64,000 nucleotides of DNA. It comes from Beroe forskalii. Its lineage: Eukaryota > Ctenophora > Nuda > Beroida > Beroidae. This document shows positions 11,036 to 21,199 of this stretch, piece by piece. The stretch spans positions 248,001 to 312,000 of the forward strand of contig WFMF01000074.1 in assembly GCA_011033025.1 (NCBI GenBank). The letters are read 5' to 3'. The notes beneath the pieces are model-generated. The model made no database searches and was not told where the DNA came from. It saw only the letters and a list, made by a program, of their open reading frames with translations. Every line of letters begins with the position of its first letter. Position 1 is the stretch's first letter. A program made the translations under genes and the position numbers.

Positions 11036-11507
11036 ATGGCAGCCATCCCCGTCTCAGCTGGAGTTACCAAGGAGGTTATAGTTGCCGGGCAACCCGGTGC
11101 CAAGGCCGTCACCAGGGGTGCCTCCGTGACGGTGCACTGCGTGGGAATGCTGACGGACGGCATGACCAAGTTCTGGAGCACAAGGGACCCCGGCCAGTCC
11201 GCCTTCACATTCAACGCTGGCGTAGGACAGGTTCGTGCGAGGGGGATGCTTTTATAGGGATTTTAGAGTTGGTCTTAAAATTCAAACAGAGCTTAGTACA
11301 CAATCCCATCTTCGCAGTAATTATTACCATCTTTGTTCCACAGGTGATAGCAGGGTGGGACGAGGGCTGCATGACGATGGTCCAGGGAGAAAGGTCCCGG
11401 ATATCCATGACCGGGGACAAGGTTACGGACCCCGAGGCTTCCCCGCCTGGAAAATACCCCCCAACGCGGGCCTCACATTCGAGTTGGAAATCGTCAGTAT
11501 AAACTAG
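11036..11507 (+). CDS. FKBP12-like peptidyl-prolyl isomerase, frameshifted
   Basis: This is a small single-domain FK506-binding prolyl isomerase (cytosolic fold catalyst). Exon 1 (11036-11230) encodes MAAIPVSAGVTKEV...VTVHCVGMLTDGMTKFWSTRDPGQSAFTFNAGVGQ. Exon 2 (11344-11507) encodes VIAGWDEGCMTMVQGERSRI..., then, one frame over, GYGPRGFPAWKIPPNAGLTF. The FKBP core motifs (GWDEG, YG.RG.P, IPPNA..FE) are all present. At about 11421 one base is missing: the frame after 'TGDK' breaks and the rest is read in the next frame. With that base the protein would be about 119 residues (FKBP12 is 108). The KFWST form and FPAW are like plant or fungal-type FKBP12 rather than vertebrate. An assembly indel is as likely as a real mutation. 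Confidence 0.85.
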
Positions 11508-12219
11508 TGACTCGTGATTAAGTGTAGATTATTATCATCTTTTTTATTCTAAACACGTATCGTATCGTATATATTTGTATCGAACTGTGGTGTTAAAGAG
11601 CTGGTCTTAATCTTATCGTGGTAGCCACCTCTCTCTTTTTATCAGTTGGATGATGAGATAACGGGGTATACTTCTATTAAAATGGGGTATCGCCAGGGTT
11701 GTGATGGTACAACTAGCTACGAAAGATTGTGTGATAATCTTCTAGATTATAGACCTAGTATAGGAGAATTGGTTTCTTACAACTGAAATCAGTGGCTACC
11801 ATGTCAATCACAGATTATTATTTATTTTTTGGTGTTTCTTTAATGTGCTGACATGAGATGCTTTAAGAAACTTCACCAGGGCTTATTCGAATAAATTTCA
11901 ATTTTTATTAATACCTTTTGAATAGCTATGCTTTGACTCTTGATAATTTATCTTATTAACTTCAAGAACTCCTCTTGCACTTTGATTACTTAGATAACAA
12001 ATCTCATATGAAGGTTATTCATAAGGTGATGGCAAAGTTATTTGAACACCTGCAATGCAATCTATTTTCTGGCTTTAGAAATTGATCTTATCTTGACTGT
12101 AAGATTAGAATAGAGTGAACTCTTTGGGTTAGATCTTTCATATTATGTGATCTTGTAAATTCATATTTCATCAAAATTTACAATAATTTCAATGACCTGA
12201 ACCCCATCTTCAAGTAGCC
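11508..12219. other. FKBP-GTSF1 intergenic region
   Basis: AT-rich DNA without recognised exons. It should contain the FKBP polyadenylation site and the promoter of the GTSF1-like gene. Confidence 0.45.
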
Positions 12220-13746
12220 ATGTCCCACGCAGTTGTGAGTGCTGACCGAGATGAGCTGATTCAGTGCCCCTATGACCCAGTACACATGATCAGTCAGATG
12301 AGGTTCCCCTACCACCTCATAAAGTGCAGGAAGAACCACTGTGGCAAGGAGTACCAGCAATGTCCGTACGATGCTAAGCATGTCATCCTCAAAGCTAAGT
12401 TCCAGGAGCACATGGCGGTGTGTGACAAGAAAGCGATCATTGAGCCTCAACTTGTCTTAGAGGACTGCCGCAACATTGACATCCCCGAGTCAAAGGCTCA
12501 CCAGATCCAAGAAACTCTGTCCAACGAGTGGGATTTAGATGTCCCTTCTGCAGTATCCACCAATGTGCAAATCACCCAGACCGTGCACAACACTTTCCAC
12601 AGTCTGGGAAACAAGCCTGGGAGACAGGAGGAGCAAAGTGTCAACTCTTTCAAAGCAACAGCAGCTACTCCACAACTTCCACTAACCAATGGGGTGTCAT
12701 CATTCTCTCCACTAACCAATGGAGTGTCTTCATTCTCTCCACTAACCAATGGAATGTCTTCATTTGGTCCAACCAACGGAGTGTCTTCATTTGGTCCAAC
12801 CAATGGAGTTGATTCCTTCTCTAATGGAGGCTCATCATATACCTCATTATCCAATGGAGGATCTTCATTTGATATGCATTCCTATGGGGCATCTTCAACG
12901 GTGTCTGCTCCTCAACCCTATCTGAACGGATACGATAGTGATAGTTTCTCAGGATCAAGTGGTGCCGCAGCACAATCCTGCCCTGAAAACGGGGCCAGTA
13001 GCCAGCCCAAAATGCCTCGTAAACCCAACAAGCCAAATCCAAAATCCTGCTCTGCTGAGGAGTGTGGAAAACCTGGAAATACTTATAATCTTCAAAAATC
13101 TTCCTTCGGCCGAGGCCGAGGCTCTTCCAAAAGCATTACCCAACAGTTATCCCTCAAAAGCAGTCAAATGGGACCGAGTAGCTATCAGATAGAATCTGGC
13201 TTCGCGGGACACTCTGAAATCCTCACTCCCCCATCTAACGGGGGCTCCTACTTCGAGCCTGCTCCAGTCGCCTCGTTTGGTCGAGGTCGAGGGGCTCCAA
13301 AGCTGGAGGATGAGCCCCTCATCCGGAGACCAGGCTTCACGGAGAAGCAGAGCCTGGAGAAGGAGAAGCAGAAGTTGTGCAAGAAGATCAGGGAATGCCA
13401 GGCTCTGGAGGAGCGACTTCGTGCTGGGGAGGTCCTAGAGGACAACCAGGTAGTTACAGACTTCCTCCTTTGTGATGATATTTCCTAATCAAGTTGTACC
13501 CGGTACCGTGTTTCTGTTGTAGCAATTTCATGGGTTATCAGTAGCTTATTGGGGTATTGACTATTGATTCATTAGGACTCATTGATACATGGGACTCGGA
13601 TGATGAAATGTCCCCTTGTAATAATCCCATGTGATAAGCTGGTAATAACCCTCTCACGATTTCAGGTTGCTAAAGTGTCCCAGCAAGCCACTTTCCTGAA
13701 CGAGCTGAACAAGATCAGCAAGCAGCTGGAGAAGTGCTGCTACTAG
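12220..13746 (+). CDS. GTSF1-like protein with two CHHC zinc fingers and long tail
   Basis: GTSF1/Asterix proteins assist Piwi in piRNA-guided transposon silencing; CHHC fingers bind RNA. Exon 1 is 12220-13449, exon 2 is 13666-13746; total 436 residues. Finger 1 has Cys16, His22, His32, Cys36 with [12 protein letters not shown], as in GTSF1. Finger 2 has Cys48, His54, His64, Cys68. The tail is unusually long (GTSF1 is about 167 residues). It holds a Ser/Gly/Asn-rich repeat of TNGVSSF units, two FGRGRG motifs, and a C-terminal coiled coil ([19 protein letters not shown]...[21 protein letters not shown]). The RG motifs could be methylated and bound by Tudor domains, as in other piRNA factors; this is inference. 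Another CHHC protein family is possible, but the spacing fits GTSF1 best. Confidence 0.82.
12682..12816 (+). repeat. Coding minisatellite in the GTSF1-like gene
   Basis: 30-base units ([10 protein letters not shown]) followed by 27-base units (TNGVSSFGP), about five copies in frame. The rows are well conserved at DNA level (ctaaccaatgg...tcttcattc), suggesting recent expansion. Confidence 0.85.
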
Positions 13747-15783
13747 ATCTGTCCCTGGTACCGTACATTGGATGATTTAGGCAGAGAGGAAGTGATCTGA
13801 CGGCCGTTTCTCATATTGTTTCAAAGTGTTTATTGTCTTATGGGCTATAGCTGCCGCGTGTTTAGATTCAAGGCTAAAATTGTTTAGGCTGAGTAGCTGC
13901 GACCTGCATTATTGCAATGGTCAGTAATGATTGCCCATCATGATTGCCAATCATTATTGCTGAGCTGCTCCTGCTTAGTGATAAGTGTGACGCAGCAAAG
14001 ATCATTGGATCTACCCATACTGTCAAAGCTTTGACTTCTGAAATTTCAATGTCTCACATCAGTGTGCACACATAATTATAAGTATGATCTGGGATGCCGA
14101 TGAAATAGTGTCACATACATTTGCCACGGAAATGTGAGAGACTCTTTCAGGCCTGGAGACACTTCATTGACTCCTGGCGTGATCAGCATAATGAAGTTCA
14201 TAGTCCATTCTTAATTGATTGATTGTGAAATAATTAGGTTAGCTTAGTGTCAAATGAATCCCATTACCCTAATGCCCAGTTCTACTACACCACAAGCTGA
14301 CCTTGCCCTGTAGATGCTTGGTATTTCTGTAATAAAAAGAATGTATTGGCTTATCGTAGAATTCCGAAATTGTCATGACGCATTGATCTATGAGGGCATG
14401 AATCTACGGTCAAATTTTGCACTGACTGGTCAATGTGATGGGACCGGGCGTCGTGAAAAGGGTGTGATTTAAGCAGTAGTTATTGCCATTGATTGGAGTA
14501 GTTATTACCTTTGGTTGGGGTAGTTATTTCCGTTGATTGGAATAGTTATTGGCCATTGATTCTTTGCTGGAGTTTTTTCATCAATTATCAATGATGTTCA
14601 TTTTTCAATCCTATCTTTTGCATAATATATCACTATTCACTGCGGATCTGTTCTAGTTTCCGGCCTGATTCTTGAATCCTAAAACTGAAGTGTGAATATA
14701 GAGAAGATCATTATCTCGTCTAAGACTTATATCCTTTTTTGTGTCCAATCAATTATTTTCTTTTACATTTTGAATTTAAAGATATAATAAAACCAAAGGC
14801 AGTAATTATCGAAATCATTTTATGCATACAGCAGTCATTCATTATCTTGATATTATCCAAAATATATTTCTGCAGTAACTGCTTATAATTATTTGGATGT
14901 AAATATACGCAATTCCGTTGAAGACCTTATTAATAGATTGTTGTTTTTAAATTATTATCTTCAATCTAAATGATTTACTGCAATATTATGGGATTAGAAT
15001 TTTAAACCATCGTGATACATTTATCAGATATCTAGACGTTTGAATCTTGACAATTCAGTTCATCTGGATGCCCATTATTGCTTGATACCAACTGAGCACA
15101 TGAAGAAAAAAACAGTACGTATAAATGTCGCGAGTTCTGAGACTGCCTTCTGAAATTATTCCACACGACCGCCATTTGTATTTTGTACGAGCTGATTTAA
15201 CCCACGTTAAAGGTGCCGCGCGACTCGAAGATTTCAGAATGATTCTCAATCGAAGTCACAACACCTGTGGGACACTATGTATGATGCTTAGGATGTTGTT
15301 TCTTATGTGAAGCATCTGTCTTGAGATTGGCTACAGTGTCCTTTGGTCATATCAGATTTGAGCCAAACTCAAATCTGCTTATTTCAATCAAAAGAGTCTT
15401 TCCCATGATATTGTTCGTTAGATTTTAATTTTATACATAAGCTCTACAATAAAATGATATATATTACTTTACGATTAATTTATTATAGAATTTATCATTT
15501 CCGACATCTTTGTTTCATTAATCCAATGATTTATTGTTGAGCAGTTTACTCATGTAGAATTAGATGACCTTGTCAATTCGACCAGTGCAGATTTCACTTG
15601 AACTTTTAAAAATTAAACAATTGGAAGTAGAATTAATGTATGTATTGAAATCCGCTGATATCGTAAAACTAAAAAAAACTTATTCATATTGTAATACCAA
15701 ACTCTCCTATGTCCATTGAATTTGATATCTTGTGGCATTTCACACTCACAGTATACTCCTTGAACCTTAACCTCCAATTAGGG
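13747..15783. other. GTSF1-LIPT1 intergenic region
   Basis: No coding exon was recognised. A short repeat (gttattgccattgattggagta and variants) occurs about three times at 14476-14560. The rest is AT-rich. In-frame codons upstream of the LIPT1 ATG extend to 15709, but ATG 15784 directly precedes the conserved part. Confidence 0.5.
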
Positions 15784-18700
15784 ATGTCGGCGTGTATTCG
15801 GGCGGGGAAGCGCTGCAAAGTGATCCTGTCCCAAGTGACGGACGTGTACCGTAACCTGGCCCTGGAGAACTGGATCCTCCACAACTGGAACTTTGCCAAG
15901 TTCCACTGCCTCCTGGTCTACCAGAACGCTCCCTGTGTCGTCATTGGGCGCTTTCAGAACACCTGGAAGGAAGTTAACGTGCCCCTCGCTACTCAGGCAG
16001 GTTTTTTAGTGTTTCGATAGATAGAATTATAATTCGCAGCTTGCCCAGTTACCCATTGGCCAACTCGACATTGTCCAATATGCACGCAATCTGATAGTCA
16101 GATTGTCAATAGGATTATTCCGGGATTCTGTGGGTAAGCAAATGCCAATTCCAAATTGGAATTAGCTGTCGCTTGTTTTCAAACTTGGCTTAGATGGTCT
16201 GCCTAGCATAAATCAGAAAAACTTCGATTACTTCATGGACAAATACAATTAATAAGGAGTAAATTAGTTTCATCGGAAATACAGTTCCACCCACTTATTG
16301 GAATATTGGATATTGTTTTCTCCCCCGCAGTTTTAGACGTTATCTTCTTCTATCGTGGACTTTGTTTTCTTCTTTCTTGTGGACTTTTTCTCCCCCCTTG
16401 CTGTAGAAGTGGTCGAGTCTCCCCTCGCACCAGATATTATAGCCTCCCCTTCTTTTCCCCCTTCCCCTCCTTCTCCTTTTCCACCTCCTTCCCCTCCCTC
16501 TCCTTCTCCTCCTACTCCTTCTTCTCCTCCTCCTTCTCCTTCCCCTTCTCCTCCTTCTCCTTCCCCTTCTCTACCTCCTCCTCCTTCTCTTCCTTCCCCT
16601 CCTCCACCTTCTTCCCCTCCTCCCCCTTCCCCTCCTTCTTCTTCTTCTCCTGCTTCCCCTCCTCCACCTCCTTCCCCTTCTCCTCCTCCTTCTCCTTCCC
16701 CTTCTCCTCCTTCTCCTTCCCCTTCTCTACCTCCTCCTCCTTCCCCTTCTCCCCCTCCTCCACCTCCTTCCCCTCCTCCCCCTTCCCCTCCTTCTTCTTC
16801 TTCTCCTGCTTCCCCTCCTCCACCTCCTTCCCCTTCTCCTCCTCATTTTCCTCCTCCTCCTTCTCCTTCTCCACCTCCTTCCCCTTCCCCTTCTTCTCCT
16901 GCTTCCCATCCTCCCCCTTCCCCTCCTTCTTCTTCTTCTCCTGCTTCCCCTCCTCCACCTCCTTCCCCTTCTCCTCCTCCTTCTCCTCCTTCTCCTTCCC
17001 TCCTCACTCTCCTTCCCCTTCTCCCCTCCTCCACCTCCTTCCCCTCCTCCCCCTTCCCCTCCTTCTTCTTCTTCTCCTGCTTCCCCTCCTCCACCTCCTT
17101 CCCCTTCTCCTCCTCCTTCTCCTCCTCCTCCTTCTCCTTCTCCACCTCCTTCCCCTTCTCCTCCTTCTCCTTCCCCTTCTCTACATCCTCCTCCTTCTCC
17201 CCCTCCTCCACCTCCTTCCCCTCCTCCCCCTTCCACTCCTTCTTCTTCTTCTCCTGCTTCCCCTCCTCCACCTCCTTCCCCTTCTCCTCCTCCTTCTCCT
17301 CCTCCTCCTTCCCCTTCTCCACCTTCCCCTTCACCTCCTTCTCCTCCTTCTCTTCCTCCCCCTCCTTCTCCTCCTCCTCCTTCCCCTCCTCCTCCTCCTC
17401 CTCCTCCTGCTCCTCCACCTCCTCCTCCTCCTCCACCTCCTCCTCCTGCTCCTTCCCCTCCTCCTCCTTCCCCTCCTTCTTCTTCTCCTTCTCCTCCTTC
17501 CCCTTCCCCTTCTCCTCCACCTCCTTCCCCTTCCCCTTCTCCTCCACCTTCTTCCCCTCCCCCTCCTTCCCCTTCCCCTCCTTCTCCTTCCCCTTCTCCT
17601 CCTCCCCGTATCAGACAGATTCCTCTCCCAATGAGTGCAGCTCTTTGCCTCAGGAACTCCCTGAAACTCTGCACCGTGAGAACGTAGATGAAGAACTTAG
17701 CCATGACGTTGATGTTGGTGATGGCACGGGCTGCTCTACGGAAGTGAGCGTAGAGCATTGGATCCTGGATAAACGGCTCAGATATGGAGAAGAGTCCTAC
17801 TGGTAGCGCAGACAGACAGTACACCACAGCTGTTGCAATGACTGTCATCACACCTTGCCATTTAATCCTGTCACCAGCAAATCTCACGGCGAGCCTTATA
17901 AGCAATGTAGTGGTTACTATGACAATGATGTTTGATACCACTGATACTAAGCCGCCTAAAACCGATCTTCAGATTTTCCAAGCTTTCGCTGAAAAGCCAT
18001 AGATGCAGGTGTACTGTATATAATCGAATTGCACGTCATCTTTGTCAATAACAAGTAAGAAAATAGGAATAGCTAGGGAGCAGATCCAGATTATTCTACA
18101 GACGATATGAGTTTTGGATTTAGTCCAGGGATTCAACGGGTACTTGCACATGAGGAATTTGACGCTGGTTAAGGCAGCATTAAAGTAGCAGCTAGCCGAG
18201 TAGGAGTAGAAGCGTGAATAACTCTGAAAAGTACAGAGAAAGGTCCCCAGATTGTTCCGTTTTGAGATCAGAGTAACAAGGAAAAGAAAAGTGTTAAATG
18301 AGTTGAGAAGGCCACACACTGCCATGTGCTGGATGATGGCGACAATGGGTATGGGAAGCTTGAAGGCATCGTATCCGAACGATGCCACCAGGATGATTGA
18401 ATCCCCCAGGAAGGAGCAAAGGATGGTAAAGACCGTGTAGGAGATCCAGCAGTAGCGGGCAGCCTGGTTGTTGATGCCATACTCAGTGTAGTTGTTGAAT
18501 GAGACGTTCATTAGATCTGTTAATGAGGTTTTCAGAATTATCCAGAGGTACTGCTAGGAGATACTAAAATGACAAACCAGAAGGTTGGGGTACAAGAGGC
18601 CCGTCAAGCCAATGAAAGGTGCTGCAAATAGTAAGACGAAAGAAAGATAATTCAGGAGTTCTGATTTACCGAAATCTGTCCTCCGAATCTAACGAAGCTG

Positions 18701-20750
18701 TGTCACGTGAGATCAGCCGCATCTACTCTCAATCTCCAATTTCTCAAGAGCTGATACTTGATAGATACTTCCTATTTTTTGTTACGTCTGCGGTCCCAAC
18801 AATTTCCCTGAGCAGCACTACCAGGAAAGTTAATACTGCGAAAAGAATCGGAAGAATATCACCGTGTATTTTCTCAGTAGCCTAATTTTAAAGATTTTAA
18901 TCTCTATAAGTCGAAAGAATGAGCATTTATCTATGAGGGGGGAGTTAAATTTTGGGTGAATTGGTCAACGAAGTGCTAAACATAAAGCAGGTTGGCATCA
19001 TTCTTATCTTCAAGGAGTTGACATAGGATCTTATTATCTTTAAGGAGTTGACATAGCTCTTATTATCTTTAAGGAGTTGACATAGCTCTTCCTATGATTC
19101 ACGAGTTGACATAGCTCATCCTATGATTCAGGAGTTGACATAGCTCGGAGAGTGAGTGGTGGCGGCACGGTCTATCATGACCTCGGCAATGTTAACTTCT
19201 CCTTCTTCTCTGACAAGAAGTCTCACTGTCCTCCTTCCAACCTCGCCTTCTTATCAGGTACCGAAAGATAACGTATACGTCAAATGTCAATGTGTGCTGC
19301 ATAGTGCATATCGCTGGGTTTACGGAGGGTTAGATAATCATAAAGACACGCAATTTTGACGCACTTTTGATTGAATTTCTAGTGAAAGTTGGCGCGCAGA
19401 AAGTAAATTTGCACAGCTTTATCGTTATACATTATGTAATAAAGTTTTTAAAGCCCTTAGTGGTGCCCCTCCGGGGTTTTCAATCGAGCCCTCCGTCAAT
19501 CGAGGGATCTGCAGTCTGCAAGTCTGTACACATATTTGTGGTATACAGGCAATACCCCCATACATCATCAAATCCAGTAATTTTACATTCATGGGAAGTT
19601 CTCGAACCGGTGCTTTTTACAAAATATTTGAAGTTTCTCTCGGTTCCTATAGAGCAGTTGAATGATACAGTGTGATGTTACAGGTGTTCTGAACAATGGG
19701 TACGGACTGAACGTTCATCACAACAAGAGGCACGACCTGTACATCAAAGACAGGAAGATATCCGGCAGTGCTAGCAGACTCATCAGGAATGGTTAGAGTT
19801 TCTTTTGATTGCAACATCAGTGGCTAGTTTTTGGTCAATGACCAGTTGCCCGATGCACCCTAGGTCCCTAGATGGACTCTTAACGCACCCTATTCGCACC
19901 CCAAATGACCCAGGCGTACCCCCTTAGCGCACCCTATATGCACTCTTAATCAGTGTGCACCCCAACGCACCTTTAGCGCCATTTTTTGCACCCCAAATAC
20001 ACCCTATTCGCACCCTATATTGAACTCGACAACTCGACTCGAGCCGTGCGCATAGAATATGTGAAAAATGACGTTAATCATTCCATTGTCGCAGGTGCGT
20101 TCCACCACTGCACATTACTTGTGAACTCCGATCTCACTGCGCTCAGAGGTCTTCTCAAGGGAGACACATCAATCGAGACATCTGCTACATCTTCCCTCCC
20201 CAGTCCTACCACTTCTCTTTGTGAGGAGCAGGCTCGAAACGTGACGTCAAACATAGAAACGTCGCGTGACTCCATGGAAACGTCACGTGACTCCCTGGCA
20301 ACGCCGCGTGACTCCATGGAAACGGCGCCTGACTCCATGGAAACGTCACGTGACTCAACCATAACCTCACTAAGAAGGAATATCGTACCGCGTGACATAA
20401 TTGACTATGTCGCAGAGAGCTACTTGTCGCTCTACGACGGGACCCAAATGGAACAAATCGGAGAATGGAGCGGAGATCAGGAATGCGGGAACTCTGTTGT
20501 CATGATAAACAGCGTTCCCGACACCGTGACGAACTCTGAACATGAAACGTATGACTGGATCTTCGGGAAGTCCCCTAAGTTCACGCGGAGTTTCATTACT
20601 CAGAGTGGTGAAGATATCACTGTAACGGTGGAGAAAGGAATGGTATCGGAGGTTTACGGTCGTTATGATTGGAAACATTTGATTGGGGAAAGGTATGATG
20701 TTACGGGTTTATCGAGGAAATTTATTTCAGATCATAACAAACTATCATAA
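15784..20750 (+). CDS. LIPT1: Mitochondrial lipoyltransferase 1 (LIPT1)
   Basis: LIPT1 transfers lipoate to the E2 subunits of mitochondrial 2-oxoacid dehydrogenases. Exons: 15784-16000, 19144-19257, 19684-19791 and 20095-20750, all GT-AG and in phase; 364 residues (human 373). Exon 1 has DVYRNLALENWI and CVVIGRFQNTWKEVN. Exon 2 gives RRVSGGGTVYHDLGNVNFSF, the RRxSGGGxVxHDxGN signature of lipoate ligases. Exon 3 has the KISGSAS motif with the lipoyl-binding lysine near residue 135. Exon 4 starts GAFHHCTLLVN and has the C-terminal YDWIFGKSPKFT. Oddities: intron 1 (3.1 kb) contains an antisense receptor gene; repeats crowd the acceptor of exon 2; exon 4 holds a 21-bp coding repeat. After tttatttcag (ends 20730) the last seven codons are not conserved, so the true C-terminus could differ. 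Confidence 0.88.
16440..17607 (+). repeat. 1.17-kb polypyrimidine tract
   Basis: The plus strand is almost entirely C and T, with only scattered A or G (as in ccacct and cctgct), over nearly 1.2 kb. It is built of cct and ctt triplets with larger internal repeats of about 100-130 bp (for example blocks with cctccacctccttccccttc). It lies in LIPT1 intron 1 on the plus strand and, read from the minus strand, forms the Gly/Glu tail of the nested receptor frame. Long mirror-symmetric purine/pyrimidine tracts can form triplex (H-) DNA. Confidence 0.95.
16727..18511 (-). CDS. Rhodopsin-like 7TM receptor, one in-frame TGA, nested antisense in LIPT1
   Basis: Start ATG is the complement of 18509-18511. 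The short N-terminus has two N-glycosylation sites (NVS, NYT). TM1 is about 21-45 with GD in place of the usual GN, TM2 53-80, and TM3 89-120 with Cys93. The position of the DRY motif reads VKFLMCKYPL. TM4 is about 135-155, and a second-loop Cys at 169 could pair with Cys93. At codon 181 is TGA (17969-17971). The same frame continues without other stops into TM5 (VLGGLVSVVSNIIVIVTT), TM6 (VMTVIATAVVYCLSALPVG) and TM7 (INVMAKFFIYVLTV), then into a Gly/Glu low-complexity tail to 16727. It is a class-A-like orphan; no ligand can be named. Either a recent pseudogene, an assembly error, or an edited or spliced site. The natural C-terminus is uncertain because of the purine tract. Confidence 0.7.
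19018..19143 (+). repeat. 29-bp repeat of the 3' splice site, LIPT1 intron 1
   Basis: Five copies of gagttgacatag spaced 29-30 bases apart. The last one ends at 19143 and is the acceptor of LIPT1 exon 2. Four upstream copies also end in TAG, three of them followed by CTC like the true exon start. Confidence 0.85.
19311..19506. mobile_element. MITE-like inverted repeat, copy A
   Basis: The left part (tatcgctgggtttacggagg) and right part (gagccctccgtcaatcgagg) are imperfect inverted repeats. An internal gttggcgcgc is shared with the shorter copy at 27653-27745, which has the same end sequence with better symmetry. It lies in LIPT1 intron 2. Target duplication not identified. Confidence 0.55.
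19850..20030 (+). repeat. Degenerate GCACCC repeat in LIPT1 intron 3
   Basis: About ten loosely spaced copies of gcaccctat/gcaccccaa occur in the 180 bases before exon 4. It is another C-rich tandem repeat just upstream of an acceptor, but here the unit does not include the splice site. Confidence 0.7.
20256..20360 (+). repeat. Coding 21-bp minisatellite in LIPT1
   Basis: Five in-frame copies of a 21-base unit encode ETSRDSM with variants (ATPRDSM, ETAPDSM). It sits in a loop region of the lipoyltransferase that has no such insert in the human enzyme. Several copies contain the palindrome CACGTG. Confidence 0.9.
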
Positions 20751-20935
20751 CATCAACTTTATAGTTTACAACAAGACCAAGACGATTAAGGTCATCGACT
20801 TTGGGTGTGCTGGACGGATGAGCTCCCGGCCTTACCGGAAATTGCAGGGCACGGAGCAGTACTACACTCCGGAGTGGTTTGAGAGGAGGGAGTTCTACTT
20901 AACTAAATTTGCTCCAGTTTTTAGACAGATGTTGA
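20731..20935 (+). pseudogene. Protein kinase fragment (PIM-like DFG segment)
   Basis: After a good acceptor (tttatttcag, ends 20730) one frame reads HNINFIVYNKTKTIKVIDFG, then CAGRMSSRPYRKLQGTEQYY and TPEWFERREFY. This matches kinase subdomains VII-VIII with the DFG motif and a Pro-Glu-Trp activation segment, as in PIM kinases ('DGTRVYSPPEWI'). A possible donor (agt|gtaaga) follows at 20935. The catalytic HRD segment and the rest of the kinase are absent on both sides, and the exon overlaps the LIPT1 stop region. It is probably an orphan exon or kinase relic; an exon of an unseen spliced gene is the alternative. Confidence 0.5.
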
Positions 20936-21199
20936 GTGTAAGATTTTCATGAATTTGTTGAATGTGTTTTTAGGTTTTTATTTTCTGTTATTTACTTTCA
21001 GGTTTGTACGGGCCCACAATTTCTTTCCGCTGTGTTTCACTTGCTCCTTGTCTTGATAAGAATCGCATGAGATAACTTAATCAGCATTTAAATAATTATG
21101 TATTTTAAAGCATTTTTGAAACACTTCAGTTTCTTCCTAAAGAATTATAATTATTTCATTTTCTACACCCCCAGTAATTCTTGCACCCTTCCTAATAGT

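Noticed and set aside
16306..17806. Long plus-strand open frames of Ser/Pro/Phe/Leu runs
   Set aside because: They are translations of the pyrimidine tract in three frames; low complexity alone keeps them open.
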